Source: a virus
DNA length: 57,878 nucleotides
Reading direction: 5' to 3' (one strand)
Virus record (IMG/VR): IMGVR_UViG_3300025141_000108
Coordinates: 1-57,878 of that record
Part shown: positions 48,765-57,816 of the stretch, in pieces
How positions within the stretch are numbered: position 1 is the stretch's first letter
How the letters are laid out: every line of letters starts with the position of its first letter
Program-made: the position numbers and the translations under genes
The notes under the pieces: generated by a model
What the model was told of the DNA's origin: nothing
The model's database searches: none
Seen by the model: only the letters and a program-made list of their open reading frames with translations

Positions 48765-49297
48765 TAGAAACTTATACCTTCCCTTAATGCACCAACAAAT
48801 TGTACATTAAATGTCCACCTATCTTCTTGAGCAGGCATCACAGCAAATTGTACTTGTTGAACTGCTACTTTATATATACCTCCCCCTGTAGCAGCATTTG
48901 AAGAACCTACTGCTGGTGAAGTGGCTTCAGTTACAGATGCATCTCCTATTTCAACTTGTAAATCTACACTTGAACCTGTAACCCAAGTTATTAATTTATT
49001 TTCTAAATAGTTTTTATATGGAACATAATATGTTTGACCTTGAATGGTTTTTGTTTCCATATGCCAAAAATTACTTGTAGTGTTTGAAGTATCTTGTCCA
49101 ATATTATCTACAACCCCTGACATAGTTATGCTAGGTCTTGAAGAACCTAAATCCATCAATATAGGTGTTCCTCTAGGTACAGGAACTTGAATTGGAGTCT
49201 TAGAAATTCCAACAGAAAATTGTTCCACCTTTAACGCCAAGCGTATTGTGGCTCCTGCATTTGTTCCATCCCTTAATAGTACTGCTAATTCTGCCAT
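48764..49297 (-). CDS. Distal tail protein of unknown function
   Basis: 177 residues, beta-rich: GISKTPIQVPVPRGTPILMD, SRPSITMSGVVDNIG and WTFNVQFVGALREGISF. The middle of the chain and position between tape measure and the large tail gene fit a distal-tail or hub-adapter protein. No residue-level signature. Confidence 0.65.
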   Translation of the reverse strand: MAELAVLLRDGTNAGATIRLALKVEQFSVGISKTPIQVPVPRGTPILMDLGSSRPSITMSGVVDNIGQDTSNTTSNFWHMETKTIQGQTYYVPYKNYLENKLITWVTGSSVDLQVEIGDASVTEATSPAVGSSNAATGGGIYKVAVQQVQFAVMPAQEDRWTFNVQFVGALREGISF

Positions 49298-49305
49298 TTA
49301 TTCAC

Positions 49306-50367
49306 CTATCTCATAGCATTAAAGTTGCCAAATCCATATTCTTCTGCCATAAACATTCGGTCGATTTGTCTAATATGAGCTTCTCTACCCTGTTGGGTTT
49401 CTGTTTCAGTTTTAGAACCATTAGACGTTTCTAGAGTGACTTTAATGGAAGTTTGATTAGTTTCAGCGTTTCTTCTATCTATTCGTTCTTGAGTAGACTT
49501 TATTTGGGAACTTAAATCAAACCATCTAGATTTATTCAAACCATTCATAAGCATTATCAATATATTATCAAATAAGTTACCTAACGTCTTTTTAAGTCTA
49601 CTTACCATATCACCTATAAAATCTTGAGCCCAATCCCAACCTAGTTTTATACCCTTTCCAATAAGTTTAATTACATTCCACCATTGCTTAATTACAAATT
49701 TAATAAATTTCCAATATGTTTTAGGTATTAGTAATATAAGATTAATATAAAGTTTTATTATTTTCCATATGAAATTCCCAGCAGATTTTAACAGACCTAA
49801 CCAAAAATCTTTAGATTTTACGTTTTGCCAAGCATCCTTGAAAAAGCCTCCAATTGCACTAAAAACTTTACCAAAGAATTTTTTAGTGGCGTGCCACCCT
49901 ATTCCTATCCACTCAGTAAGTTTAGCCATTCCTTTTTGGACATAAGGAATACCTTTTGCAACCCACGCTAATGCTTTAAACATTATGGGCATAAGTGGTG
50001 CTATAAGTACGTCAATAAACGCACCAAGAATTTGGAATAATGCACCAACAAAACCTGTAAATAATTGTGATTGTTTAAGAATACCGGCAACACCCATACT
50101 AATACCTGCCTTACCAGCCATTCCTTTAACTAACTTCCCTGTGCCTTGAGTTAGTTTAACAGGACCACTAATAATAGCTTGTTCCATGGCTTTTTGTTTC
50201 GAGGTACTCATTGTTTCTTTAGCAAACCCAGTTGCCCTACCTACCCCCCCAGCAACTCCTGTTGCTGCTGCATTTGCCATGCCAAGACCACCGGAACCAC
50301 CAGCACCTAGGGCTGATAGACCCTTCATTCCTGTCCCAAGTATTGCTCCTAATAAAGGAAGTGCCAT
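49306..50367 (-). CDS. Probable tape measure protein, short
   Basis: 353 residues. Gly/Ala-rich N-terminus (GAGGSGGLGMANAAATGVAG), two long apolar helical stretches (FQILGAFIDVLIAPLMPIMF; IIKLYINLILLIPKTYWKFI) and aromatic/basic repeats of the form W-K-I-IK. It directly follows the chaperone pair, as tape measures do. At about 0.15 nm per helical residue the tail would be near 50 nm, short for a siphovirus. A smaller membrane-penetrating tail protein is the alternative. Confidence 0.65.
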   Translation of the reverse strand: MALPLLGAILGTGMKGLSALGAGGSGGLGMANAAATGVAGGVGRATGFAKETMSTSKQKAMEQAIISGPVKLTQGTGKLVKGMAGKAGISMGVAGILKQSQLFTGFVGALFQILGAFIDVLIAPLMPIMFKALAWVAKGIPYVQKGMAKLTEWIGIGWHATKKFFGKVFSAIGGFFKDAWQNVKSKDFWLGLLKSAGNFIWKIIKLYINLILLIPKTYWKFIKFVIKQWWNVIKLIGKGIKLGWDWAQDFIGDMVSRLKKTLGNLFDNILIMLMNGLNKSRWFDLSSQIKSTQERIDRRNAETNQTSIKVTLETSNGSKTETETQQGREAHIRQIDRMFMAEEYGFGNFNAMR

Positions 50368-50368
50368 A

Positions 50369-50605
50369 TTAAAATCTCCTCATAGAACCAAAATTAGATT
50401 TAGCCATCTCTTTAGCTTGGTCATCTTGTTCTTTTTGTTGTACTGCCATTTCAATTCCTATAACTATATTTATTTCTTCTTCGGTAAATGTCATTATTGA
50501 CTCCCACGCAATCCCTACTTTCAACAACTGAAGAATGGTTGACCAATAGGAGAAGAGAAGAAGTTCTCTAGGAGAAATATCCTCACTTCCACGCATGAAA
50601 GCCAT
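50369..50605 (-). CDS. Tail assembly chaperone, downstream frame
   Basis: 78 residues from ATG 50605, which overlaps the upstream stop (TAATG). LLLFSYWSTILQLLKVGIAW then EEEINIVIGIEMAVQQKEQD resembles the T part of G/GT-type chaperones. The real product is probably also made as a -1 frameshift fusion to the upstream gene. Confidence 0.75.
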   Translation of the reverse strand: MAFMRGSEDISPRELLLFSYWSTILQLLKVGIAWESIMTFTEEEINIVIGIEMAVQQKEQDDQAKEMAKSNFGSMRRF

Positions 50606-50976
50606 TACCCTTTTTTTATTGTTTCTGGTCCTTCTAAATCTCCAGCAAATGCTTGAGGTACTAAAGATTCTAAAGCAGCTCCCAATCTCTCATCAATTGT
50701 AATTAAAAATGATTCTGTAGTTTTACCCCAAGGTGCTTCTATAATCATTTCTTTCAAGCATTCCCTTATATATAAGTCTCCATTAAAGGTGTTTGAACCA
50801 TCTTGATTCCAAATTATACATTTGTTCGCAAGTTGATTTCTCTTCGCCCACGACATCTGTTTGATAGAAACCTCAAAAGAGTCTCCTGTATCTGGTATGG
50901 TTACTGTTTTCTTAATTACTTCTTGTGCAATCTGATATTTTCCTAAATCAAACTGCCCTGTACTTTGCTTAGACAT
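50605..50976 (-). CDS. Tail assembly chaperone, G-like
   Basis: 123 residues. SFEVSIKQMSWAKRNQLANK and LYIRECLKEMIIEAPWGKTT have the outline of tail-tube-associated G-like proteins, ending ETIKKG at a slippery run. It lies between the tail tube gene and the tape measure, the classic position, and keeps the tape measure soluble during assembly. Confidence 0.75.
   Translation of the reverse strand: MSKQSTGQFDLGKYQIAQEVIKKTVTIPDTGDSFEVSIKQMSWAKRNQLANKCIIWNQDGSNTFNGDLYIRECLKEMIIEAPWGKTTESFLITIDERLGAALESLVPQAFAGDLEGPETIKKG
50608..50620 (-). promoter_or_regulatory. Programmed -1 frameshift site
   Basis: The minus strand reads ACA ATA AAA AAA GGG TAA: a perfect A-AAA-AAA slippery heptamer in the right frame, one codon before the stop. 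A -1 slip gives AGG GTA ATG GCT and continues into the 78-residue frame. Confidence 0.75.
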
Positions 50977-50996
50977 TAATGCCTCCTATTCAATTT

Positions 50997-52805
50997 TTAT
51001 GGATAAAATGGTTCATCATCCCTTATTGTTATTTTCATACTTCTAAATATTGCATCTATATCTACTTGAAACGGATTATCCGTAGTAATAGAATGTGGTG
51101 CAGTATTTATATACATACCTTGACTATTAATCCCATCTGAGGTTGCTGTTGGGCTTCCAGCTGTTGTAGAGGTTGGAATATCTATAATAATATAATCATC
51201 TGCACCCCTTTCAAATTTAATTGACGCTGTAAATCCAGCATTACCCGCAGCACCAGAACCACCATAATCACCTTCTAGTAATAACTGTTTAAATAATTCT
51301 GTGGCGTTGTCTTGGGAAACACCAGCTGTACCTGAACCACCAATAGTTGCAGCAGCTGTGTTGTTTACATCAGGCAGGGCAACAGAACAAGACATAGAAT
51401 ATTCTCTTGCACCTTCTCTTATCTCGTAAGGTCCTCTTGCTCTTGCCCCCTGTTTTCCGATATAATATCTAGGTTCTTCACTATTTGCAATAGAGATTGA
51501 AAAACTTCTAATTTTTGCAAAGGTTGTTCCAAAGTACTTTATTGTTCCTTCGGAGAAATAGTATGGTTTAGTTGTTGGATAACCAGTACCAGTATTTGCA
51601 GAGTTGTGGGTTTGTTTTGCCATTCCTACATCATCCACATCAATAGCTTGCATTAATCCAAATCTAGGCATATTTGCTGTTACTGAAGCACCATTATATA
51701 AATTTGAACTTACAGTAGTTTGGTTTGCTTGGTTATGTATCATGTTCAAGAAATTTACTCCATCCCATGACATTGTTACTATTGAACCTTCTTCTGCAGA
51801 AATGGATGCACTACCAATCATTCCTCCAACATACCTTCTGTCAAATTCAAATCCACTTTGTTCAGCACTATCTTTCATATGTACATGCCATGAAACAGTA
51901 TCTAAATCTGTTGTTTCAATAATCTCATGTGTATAATAAGTAGCTGAATTTTGTTCTCTTACATAGGCTGATACTACATGGTCAAAACTTAATGGGTAAT
52001 TTAATTTAGCAACGTTTGTAGAAGGAAAAGATTCAATCTTTCTAACTTCTGTAGTTTTAGTAGTATTACTAGTATTTGCGGCATCATAAATGGTAATAAT
52101 ATCTCCCGCACTAAATCCATGACTACCTGCTAAGTTTAGGTAAACATCACCTTTTAGGTTTGCATTACCATTTAATTTATCTGAACTTGATAAGGCAGCA
52201 CTTCCTGTCACAGCGGATGGAACAGTTGTTACCTTACCTATTGGGAATCTTAATGCCCAACCATTTAATAACATAATATCTGATACTGAACCTGTTAAAG
52301 TCTGCTGACCAGCGTAGGCTGCCGTAAAGTTTCTATTAGCTGTTGTGTTTAAGAAATATTTTCCTTCAATGCTCATCTCTGGGTCTGGAGTATCAATTGT
52401 TTCGTATACTCCCGGAATCCAAGAAATAAACTTACTTCTGTCATTAGGAGCAGGAGTACCTCCTACAGCAGTAACTTCTTTTACTTCTTGACTTGCGGCA
52501 TGGTAAAAACTAGTAGGTCTATCTAGAGTAAGTGTGTTGCTATCAATTGCTTCAATACGTCTTACTTCATGTTCGGTTGTGGTATCAGCAGGTGTGCTAA
52601 TATCAAATGTACCGATTCTAATAAAATCTCCAACCACAGCTCCTGATGCACTAGCAACAGTTATGCTTCTAGCCCCTGCCTTAGTTGCAGCACTAAGGGT
52701 AGTAGAAACAGAACCCGCTGTACCAGCCATAAATTCAGGGTCTGCACCTTGAACTGTTTCGACACCAAAGGTTAATTGTGCTTGGTCACTTCTATAAACT
52801 GCCAT
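50997..52805 (-). CDS. Major tail (tube) protein with inserted beta domains
   Basis: 602 residues. N-terminal LTFGVETVQGADPE is typical of tail tube proteins; the C-terminal half has SFSISIANSEEPRYYIGKQG and ends NPFQVDIDAIFRSMKITIRD. Two similar inserts (TEHEVRRIEAIDSNTLTLDR and TTEVRKIESFPSTNVAKLNY, each followed by a SF(Y/D)H word) come near residues 40-110 and 215-285, probably duplicated surface domains. Position directly before the chaperones supports the call. Preceded by late box L8. Confidence 0.75.
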   Translation of the reverse strand: MAVYRSDQAQLTFGVETVQGADPEFMAGTAGSVSTTLSAATKAGARSITVASASGAVVGDFIRIGTFDISTPADTTTEHEVRRIEAIDSNTLTLDRPTSFYHAASQEVKEVTAVGGTPAPNDRSKFISWIPGVYETIDTPDPEMSIEGKYFLNTTANRNFTAAYAGQQTLTGSVSDIMLLNGWALRFPIGKVTTVPSAVTGSAALSSSDKLNGNANLKGDVYLNLAGSHGFSAGDIITIYDAANTSNTTKTTEVRKIESFPSTNVAKLNYPLSFDHVVSAYVREQNSATYYTHEIIETTDLDTVSWHVHMKDSAEQSGFEFDRRYVGGMIGSASISAEEGSIVTMSWDGVNFLNMIHNQANQTTVSSNLYNGASVTANMPRFGLMQAIDVDDVGMAKQTHNSANTGTGYPTTKPYYFSEGTIKYFGTTFAKIRSFSISIANSEEPRYYIGKQGARARGPYEIREGAREYSMSCSVALPDVNNTAAATIGGSGTAGVSQDNATELFKQLLLEGDYGGSGAAGNAGFTASIKFERGADDYIIIDIPTSTTAGSPTATSDGINSQGMYINTAPHSITTDNPFQVDIDAIFRSMKITIRDDEPFYP

Positions 52806-52835
52806 TTATTTACTCCTATTTTGAGTAGTATATAT

Positions 52836-52848
52836 ATATTATACTAAC
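52836..52848 (-). promoter_or_regulatory. Late-type promoter box L8
   Basis: GTTAGTATAATATATATA on the minus strand, 32 bases before the tail tube start; no -35 box. Confidence 0.6.
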
Positions 52849-52853
52849 TATAA

Positions 52854-53291
52854 TTAAGTTTCTAATAAAACCCCATTATTTTCTAATTGAATATCTATTG
52901 TACCTGTCCAAATATTAGCTTGTTCTCCTACTTCTTCACTAAAATTTGTAAACATTATACGTTGAAAATTAGTTAAGGAATGTCGTCTTGAATGACACAA
53001 CCTTCTAACTTCTAACATTAAATCGTAAAGTCTTTGTCTTCCATTTAAAGTATAAACTTCTAATTCAATTGAATAAGTCCTGTTACCATACTTGTGGTTA
53101 CCTATGGGGGTTTCATCCATAGCGGGACTTCCTGTTCTACCTATAAGATGGTCTCCAACGTTTAAATCAAATCTGAAAGGTTGACTTGCACCATTAACAG
53201 TTACTAGTGATGGTTTTGTAACATTACTAGCATTCCATTGACTATTTAAATCTGTCATTACTGCATCTATTGGTATGGGTTCAGTTGCCAT
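52854..53291 (-). CDS. Probable tail terminator or completion protein
   Basis: 145 residues. IPIDAVMTDLNSQWNASNVT at the front, then DLNVGDHLIGRTGS, KYGNRTYSIELEVYTLNGRQ and a closing IWTGTIDIQLENNG. Size, order (between connector and tail tube) and mixed alpha-beta make-up fit a tail terminator. No sequence signature is diagnostic. Confidence 0.6.
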   Translation of the reverse strand: MATEPIPIDAVMTDLNSQWNASNVTKPSLVTVNGASQPFRFDLNVGDHLIGRTGSPAMDETPIGNHKYGNRTYSIELEVYTLNGRQRLYDLMLEVRRLCHSRRHSLTNFQRIMFTNFSEEVGEQANIWTGTIDIQLENNGVLLET

Positions 53292-54406
53292 TAAAACACC
53301 TCAAACGCCTTCATTCCATCTAATGCATCTGCAATCTCTTCTTGCCATGACGAAATTCTAGAACCAATATCCATTCTATCCATTCCACTTACTACTAAGC
53401 CACCGAAATCAGCGTTTCTAGCTACATCTATTGCAGCCAGTTTCTTCGCTATGTCTTGGATAATTCCACCTTGTCTAACATCTGTTTGAATATCTCTTCC
53501 ATATAAATAAGTTACTTTCACAGGCATAGTAAATTCTCCTCCACCCCATCTCCAAACAGGTGCGTTGTAAGAAGTAAATCTTGCTGGTAACAAGAAATAC
53601 CTTGAAAATTGTACCATTCCTGTATCAGGAACTAAGAAAAAATCTTTTGTTCTACCTTGTCTTTTAGAATCCCAATTAGCACCATTCCAAATTTCTAAAT
53701 CTAGAATTTTGTAAACATCAGCTTTATCTAAATGAAAACCATTCAAGTTAAACTGATGATACTCATTTGCAACATAGTTCGGTCTCCACGATTTTCTAGA
53801 TTGCATATCTATATGAGATTGAGCTTCCATTATATATTGTTCAACAGTTGCTTTTGCAGGAACTGTAGAAGTTGTAAAGTCAGTACCACTAAGAACATTT
53901 TTAAGTTGTAATAACTCATAAACATCTTTAGTTGTACAGTAAGCAGCGTAGGGTCTCATTTGTATACGTTTTATTGTAGGGGCAGTGGTAACACTAGCAG
54001 TACTTACTCGAACCCAATATTTGGTTTCACTATTTATTGCGTCTGTTGCCCAATCACTAAGTAAGTTAGAGGGGAATATTTCAGCTCCGTCTTTATCAAA
54101 AGCATATTGACCTCCCTCATCATCGTCCGGGTCTAATTGATACCTTCCTGAAGCTGGAACAAATGTTGTCCAAGCACTTCCATTGTAATATTGCCATGTT
54201 AATGCTCCTAAACTTCCAGCCGTATCTACATCAAAAACAGCCATATCAAATTTTGAATCATTCCCTATATATAAATAGTGACTTGATGCACCGAGAATGG
54301 AGAAGGAAGTTCCCGCAGGGGATTGTGCTTCTAGTGTAACGTCAGTATAACTACTTCCGTTATGTGTAAAAACTTTATTAAATTCTGCTCCAGCAGTTGT
54401 TGCCAT
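53291..54406 (-). CDS. Head-tail connector (gp6-like) fused to a beta domain
   Basis: 371 residues. The first 150 are a beta domain (LTWQYYNGSAWTTFVPASGR; KYWVRVSTASVTTAPTIKRI). The second half starts YCTTKDVYELLQLKNVLSGT and has VEQYIMEAQSHIDMQSRKSW, DKADVYKILDLEIWNGANWD and IAKKLAAIDVARNADFGGLV, which follow the gp6/HK97 gp6-like head-tail connector plan. Connectors seal the portal and dock the tail. The N-terminal extension may lie on the neck surface. Confidence 0.7.
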   Translation of the reverse strand: MATTAGAEFNKVFTHNGSSYTDVTLEAQSPAGTSFSILGASSHYLYIGNDSKFDMAVFDVDTAGSLGALTWQYYNGSAWTTFVPASGRYQLDPDDDEGGQYAFDKDGAEIFPSNLLSDWATDAINSETKYWVRVSTASVTTAPTIKRIQMRPYAAYCTTKDVYELLQLKNVLSGTDFTTSTVPAKATVEQYIMEAQSHIDMQSRKSWRPNYVANEYHQFNLNGFHLDKADVYKILDLEIWNGANWDSKRQGRTKDFFLVPDTGMVQFSRYFLLPARFTSYNAPVWRWGGGEFTMPVKVTYLYGRDIQTDVRQGGIIQDIAKKLAAIDVARNADFGGLVVSGMDRMDIGSRISSWQEEIADALDGMKAFEVF

Positions 54407-54417
54407 TTATTCCCTCA

Positions 54418-54684
54418 CTAGGAGCTTTTTTCATCCCCTGTTTTATTTTTGATTGCTTCTTTAGCTTGTGCTACAACTTCTGGTGGAAGATTTTCTCCAC
54501 CTTCTACTTGTGTCTCACTAGAGTCTTCTGTTTTTCCTCTAAGGTACATTAGTACACCTTGTAAGTTTTGTACTTGACCTACGAGTTGTTCTCTGTGAGC
54601 ATTTACTTTGTTTAGTTCATCGACTAAAACTTCCATTTTTTGAGTAACTGCTTGTAATTCACTTTGTACATCTATTTCTGCCAT
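54418..54684 (-). CDS. Small coiled-coil protein
   Basis: 88 residues. MAEIDVQSELQAVTQKMEVL then a coiled coil (DELNKVNAHREQLVGQVQNL) and a polar acidic tail. Possibly a tail or fibre accessory protein. Preceded by late box L9 and a small hairpin. Confidence 0.65.
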   Translation of the reverse strand: MAEIDVQSELQAVTQKMEVLVDELNKVNAHREQLVGQVQNLQGVLMYLRGKTEDSSETQVEGGENLPPEVVAQAKEAIKNKTGDEKSS

Positions 54685-54732
54685 TTTTCTTCTCTCCCAT
54701 TATCTTGTTATCCCTTTTTATTAAGGGTCTTT

Positions 54733-54746
54733 ATTATTATACTATT
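54733..54746 (-). promoter_or_regulatory. Late-type promoter box L9
   Basis: ATAGTATAATAATAAAG on the minus strand, followed by a short CCCTT/AAGGG hairpin; 51 bases before the 54684 start. Confidence 0.55.
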
Positions 54747-54754
54747 TTTTTATC

Positions 54755-55078
54755 CTATTTCCCTTGCCAGAAACGGTTGTTCATACTACTGTCGTCTGTC
54801 CAACCATCTACCTTAGTCCATGTTCCACTATCATAAGTGTATTTATTTCCTTCCCATCTAGCTGTAGAACCATCTCCTTCTACACTTGTTCCTGATGGCA
54901 CGGTAACTCCTGTAACTAAAGTACAAGTGCTACTATTTGAATGCATACAAATAAATCCTCTTACCCCACTATCAAAAGGTCCTACAACTGTCTTCTTAGA
55001 TTGTATGTCAACTGATTGGTCATCGTCAAAAGCGTATCTCACTAATTTTGTTGCGTTGTCTACTAATATTTTACTCAT
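54755..55078 (-). CDS. Small tail-associated protein, paralogue of 57538-57807
   Basis: 107 residues. Opens MSKILVDNATKLVRYAFDDD and ends GNKYTYDSGTWTKVDGW. The other copy at 57538 opens MSKIIISSG and ends DKYDYDGGTWTKRDDW, so the pair share the start and a KY-x-YD-x-GTWTK-x-D-x-W end. The two copies flank the 802-residue fibre gene. Probably small virion or fibre-base proteins. Confidence 0.7.
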   Translation of the reverse strand: MSKILVDNATKLVRYAFDDDQSVDIQSKKTVVGPFDSGVRGFICMHSNSSTCTLVTGVTVPSGTSVEGDGSTARWEGNKYTYDSGTWTKVDGWTDDSSMNNRFWQGK

Positions 55079-55094
55079 CTAAATCTCCTTTGTT

Positions 55095-57503
55095 CTATGG
55101 TGCTATACCACCAATTAATAATGTTGTTGAAGTTAATGCTTTTCCTATTCTAGCAAAATCTGTCGATGAAGTCGATAAGCCCCCGGCAGATGTAAGCCAA
55201 TACTCAGCCCCTACAGTTAAACTACTTTGATTTGTTGCTGTTGTTCCTACTGTATTGATATCACCTGTAGCTGTATCAGAAATTCCTGAGTTTGCGATAC
55301 CTATGAAATTACCTGCATTGTCAGGTAAATCTGGTGCGGAAGCAAATAAAGCGGTTCCAACCTCTGCTAGTACTACAATTTTATCCCCAGTACCACCTTT
55401 AATTATTTCCATTCTACCGTCAACATATGTAGTATAAAGTTTTTGACTATGTTTTGAAACAAAAGTTGTCCCTGAAACATAACCAACACCTATTTGAACT
55501 AAGTCTGTACCATTTGTCTTTGTTCTATCTTCGTGGGCATAAACTATATTACCATCACCAAGAGCAGTTACAACATTGTGATAAGAACCATCACCAGACG
55601 CTACAGCGGTTGCAGAACCCCAAGCACAGGTATTAGTACCTCCTCCTGTTACAGTTCCTACATACATTTCTGCTGCAGATAAAGTTGAGTTACAGGAGAA
55701 ATATACTGCTTTATTAGTTGAAGAATCAAAAGTCATGTCGGGCCAAAGATTAGAGTTAGCACCGGTGTTAGTATCTGTAACATGTACTTCTGAGCCATAA
55801 GCTATTGTATTAGTAGCTCCACCTGTTACAGTGCCAACTACAGAAGTTAATTTATTACTATCTCCTGAATCGGACCAGACAACTAATACTCTGTCTACAT
55901 TAGTATCATAAATAGCTTGAATACCATAAGTATCATATCCAACCGCATCTGAACTTAGTTGACATTCAGAACCTACTGCAATTGTGTTTGTGGTTCCACC
56001 TGTAACAGTTAATACGTGAGAGTTTATTTCAGTACCATTACCAGTAGAAAATATAACAACAATTCTGTTTGTATCTGGGTCAAATACAGCTTCTATACTA
56101 TCAGGATTATTGCCTGAAACAGATGCTTCTTTACCAGAATCTATTGCACAAGAATTGTCTGAATTATCTACTTCCAGTACATATGCTTTCAATGTTCCAT
56201 TATTAAAAAACACTACCATTCTGTCTACATTAGTATCATATACAAGTTGATTATGCCCACTAGTACCGGGATTAATTACTACTTCAGAACCTTCAGTAAA
56301 ATCCCCATTGCTATCAACATCAACAACTAAAGCCGTTGGGTAATTACTATTACCTCCATCTCGGTAAACACATACAAACCTATCTTCATCTGGGTGATAT
56401 AAAGCAGTAAAATACTCGTTCATACCAGTACTGTTTATACTAGTCAATGTTTTATTATTAACACCAGTTTGTAAAGCAGCAACTGTTTTAGCTTTACCTC
56501 CAGATGTTATGGCAACTTTATCTCCAGCAGAAATTGAACCATCAGCTACTAAGCTAACTGTACCTCCACCAGCTTCAACATCTTCCCAAGCTGTAGCGGC
56601 ACCTGCTCCAGCAGATGTTAATACTTGTCCATCAGTTCCATAATTAGTACCCCCAATTCCAATCTCTCCTTGCGAAGTAAATCTAAATTTCTCGGTTGCT
56701 GCTTCGGAATGTCCTGTCTTGAATATTAAATCTGTCGAGTTAACAGAGGCACTAAATGTTCCTTGAGCCACCGCTTCGATACCAGCAGCTACTGTGATAG
56801 CATCTGTTCCACCCCCTTCGTGGGGAGCTTGGAACTCAATTTTTCCAATAACATCGTTTGCGTTGATGTCTGTAAGTGATGTGGCAAGTAAAAGTTTACC
56901 TGTACTTGTGGTGGCATCCGCAGATGCTCCCATTATTCTTAATTGGTCCTCTGACTCATCCCATTCCATATAAGCTCCGGCAGAAGCCCCAAAGAATTTT
57001 ACATCATGACCAGTGTCATCTACTCCTACAACTAATCCCCCTCCTGTAAGAGTTACTAGATTAGAAGAGTGAGTAAGTATTACATCACCATTATTAAGGT
57101 TTATAACACCACCATCTGCTAAAAATAAATCCGACCACATTAAACTTGTGGTTCCTAAAGCTGTACCATTATTAGTACCCGGAGATATACTGTTTTCAGC
57201 TAATACAACTTCTTTAGCGTTGTTGGCATAGAAGTTTATAGTATTAGCATCTTCAAAGTCTATTTTTGTTTGGTCATCTTCTCCAATTTTTATATCGGTT
57301 GCTAATAAAGAAGTTATACCTGTTTGGGCTGCATCAACATTTACTGTATTTGTAGATAATGTTATACCTGTTCCTGCTGTAAAGGCAGTTTTAGATATAG
57401 CAATAGCTGCAGATGCATTAATGTCTGCGTCTACGATGGCACCATCTAAGATACCAGCTGAAGATACACTCGCTTGTGATGGTTCTGAACCAACAAATCC
57501 CAT
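55095..57503 (-). CDS. Tail fibre with beta-propeller-like repeats
   Basis: 802 residues. The N-terminal third has fibre-type repeats (ISKTAFTAGTGITLSTNTVN; GIGGTNYGTDGQVLTSAGAG). Residues from about 360 to 680 contain repeats of the form D-x-N-x-DR-x-x-V-x-x with V-x-GG-x-TNT-x-A-x-GSE (five to seven copies), like propeller blades. The C-terminal domain (TVGAEYWLTSAGGLSTSSTD then GKALTSTTLLIGG) is also visible in the partial gene at the window edge. Likely receptor binding. Confidence 0.75.
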   Translation of the reverse strand: MGFVGSEPSQASVSSAGILDGAIVDADINASAAIAISKTAFTAGTGITLSTNTVNVDAAQTGITSLLATDIKIGEDDQTKIDFEDANTINFYANNAKEVVLAENSISPGTNNGTALGTTSLMWSDLFLADGGVINLNNGDVILTHSSNLVTLTGGGLVVGVDDTGHDVKFFGASAGAYMEWDESEDQLRIMGASADATTSTGKLLLATSLTDINANDVIGKIEFQAPHEGGGTDAITVAAGIEAVAQGTFSASVNSTDLIFKTGHSEAATEKFRFTSQGEIGIGGTNYGTDGQVLTSAGAGAATAWEDVEAGGGTVSLVADGSISAGDKVAITSGGKAKTVAALQTGVNNKTLTSINSTGMNEYFTALYHPDEDRFVCVYRDGGNSNYPTALVVDVDSNGDFTEGSEVVINPGTSGHNQLVYDTNVDRMVVFFNNGTLKAYVLEVDNSDNSCAIDSGKEASVSGNNPDSIEAVFDPDTNRIVVIFSTGNGTEINSHVLTVTGGTTNTIAVGSECQLSSDAVGYDTYGIQAIYDTNVDRVLVVWSDSGDSNKLTSVVGTVTGGATNTIAYGSEVHVTDTNTGANSNLWPDMTFDSSTNKAVYFSCNSTLSAAEMYVGTVTGGGTNTCAWGSATAVASGDGSYHNVVTALGDGNIVYAHEDRTKTNGTDLVQIGVGYVSGTTFVSKHSQKLYTTYVDGRMEIIKGGTGDKIVVLAEVGTALFASAPDLPDNAGNFIGIANSGISDTATGDINTVGTTATNQSSLTVGAEYWLTSAGGLSTSSTDFARIGKALTSTTLLIGGIAP

Positions 57504-57520
57504 TAGTTTATTCCTCCTTT

Positions 57521-57533
57521 ATTATTATACTCA
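57521..57533 (-). promoter_or_regulatory. Late-type promoter box L10
   Basis: TGAGTATAATAATAAAGGAGG on the minus strand minus one base: box and ribosome site nearly touch; 20 bases before the fibre start. Confidence 0.5.
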
Positions 57534-57537
57534 TTTT

Positions 57538-57807
57538 TTAACCTTCCCAATCAGTATTCCAATCATCTCTTTTAGTCCAAGTACCGCCATCATAGTCATA
57601 CTTGTCTCCATAGTAATCTCCCGGAACATTACTAACATCTTCAACTATAGTAGAGTTCCCACTATGTAAATCGCTAATTATTAGCTCTGGTGGGTCTCCT
57701 ACTGTTATGTCTTCAGATGTAACAGTTAGTGTTTTATCGTCTGCATAAACATATTTTACTCTTTTGGTTTCGCCTGTTATTCCTGATGAAATTATTATTT
57801 TACTCAT
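57538..57807 (-). CDS. Small tail-associated protein, paralogue of 54755-55078
   Basis: 89 residues. MSKIIISSGITGETKRVKYV, then IVEDVSNVPGDYYGDKYDYD and GGTWTKRDDWNTDWEG. See its paralogue for the shared start and end. Ribosome site AGGAGAG. Lies between two fibre-type genes. Confidence 0.7.
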   Translation of the reverse strand: MSKIIISSGITGETKRVKYVYADDKTLTVTSEDITVGDPPELIISDLHSGNSTIVEDVSNVPGDYYGDKYDYDGGTWTKRDDWNTDWEG

Positions 57808-57816
57808 TTATCTCTC

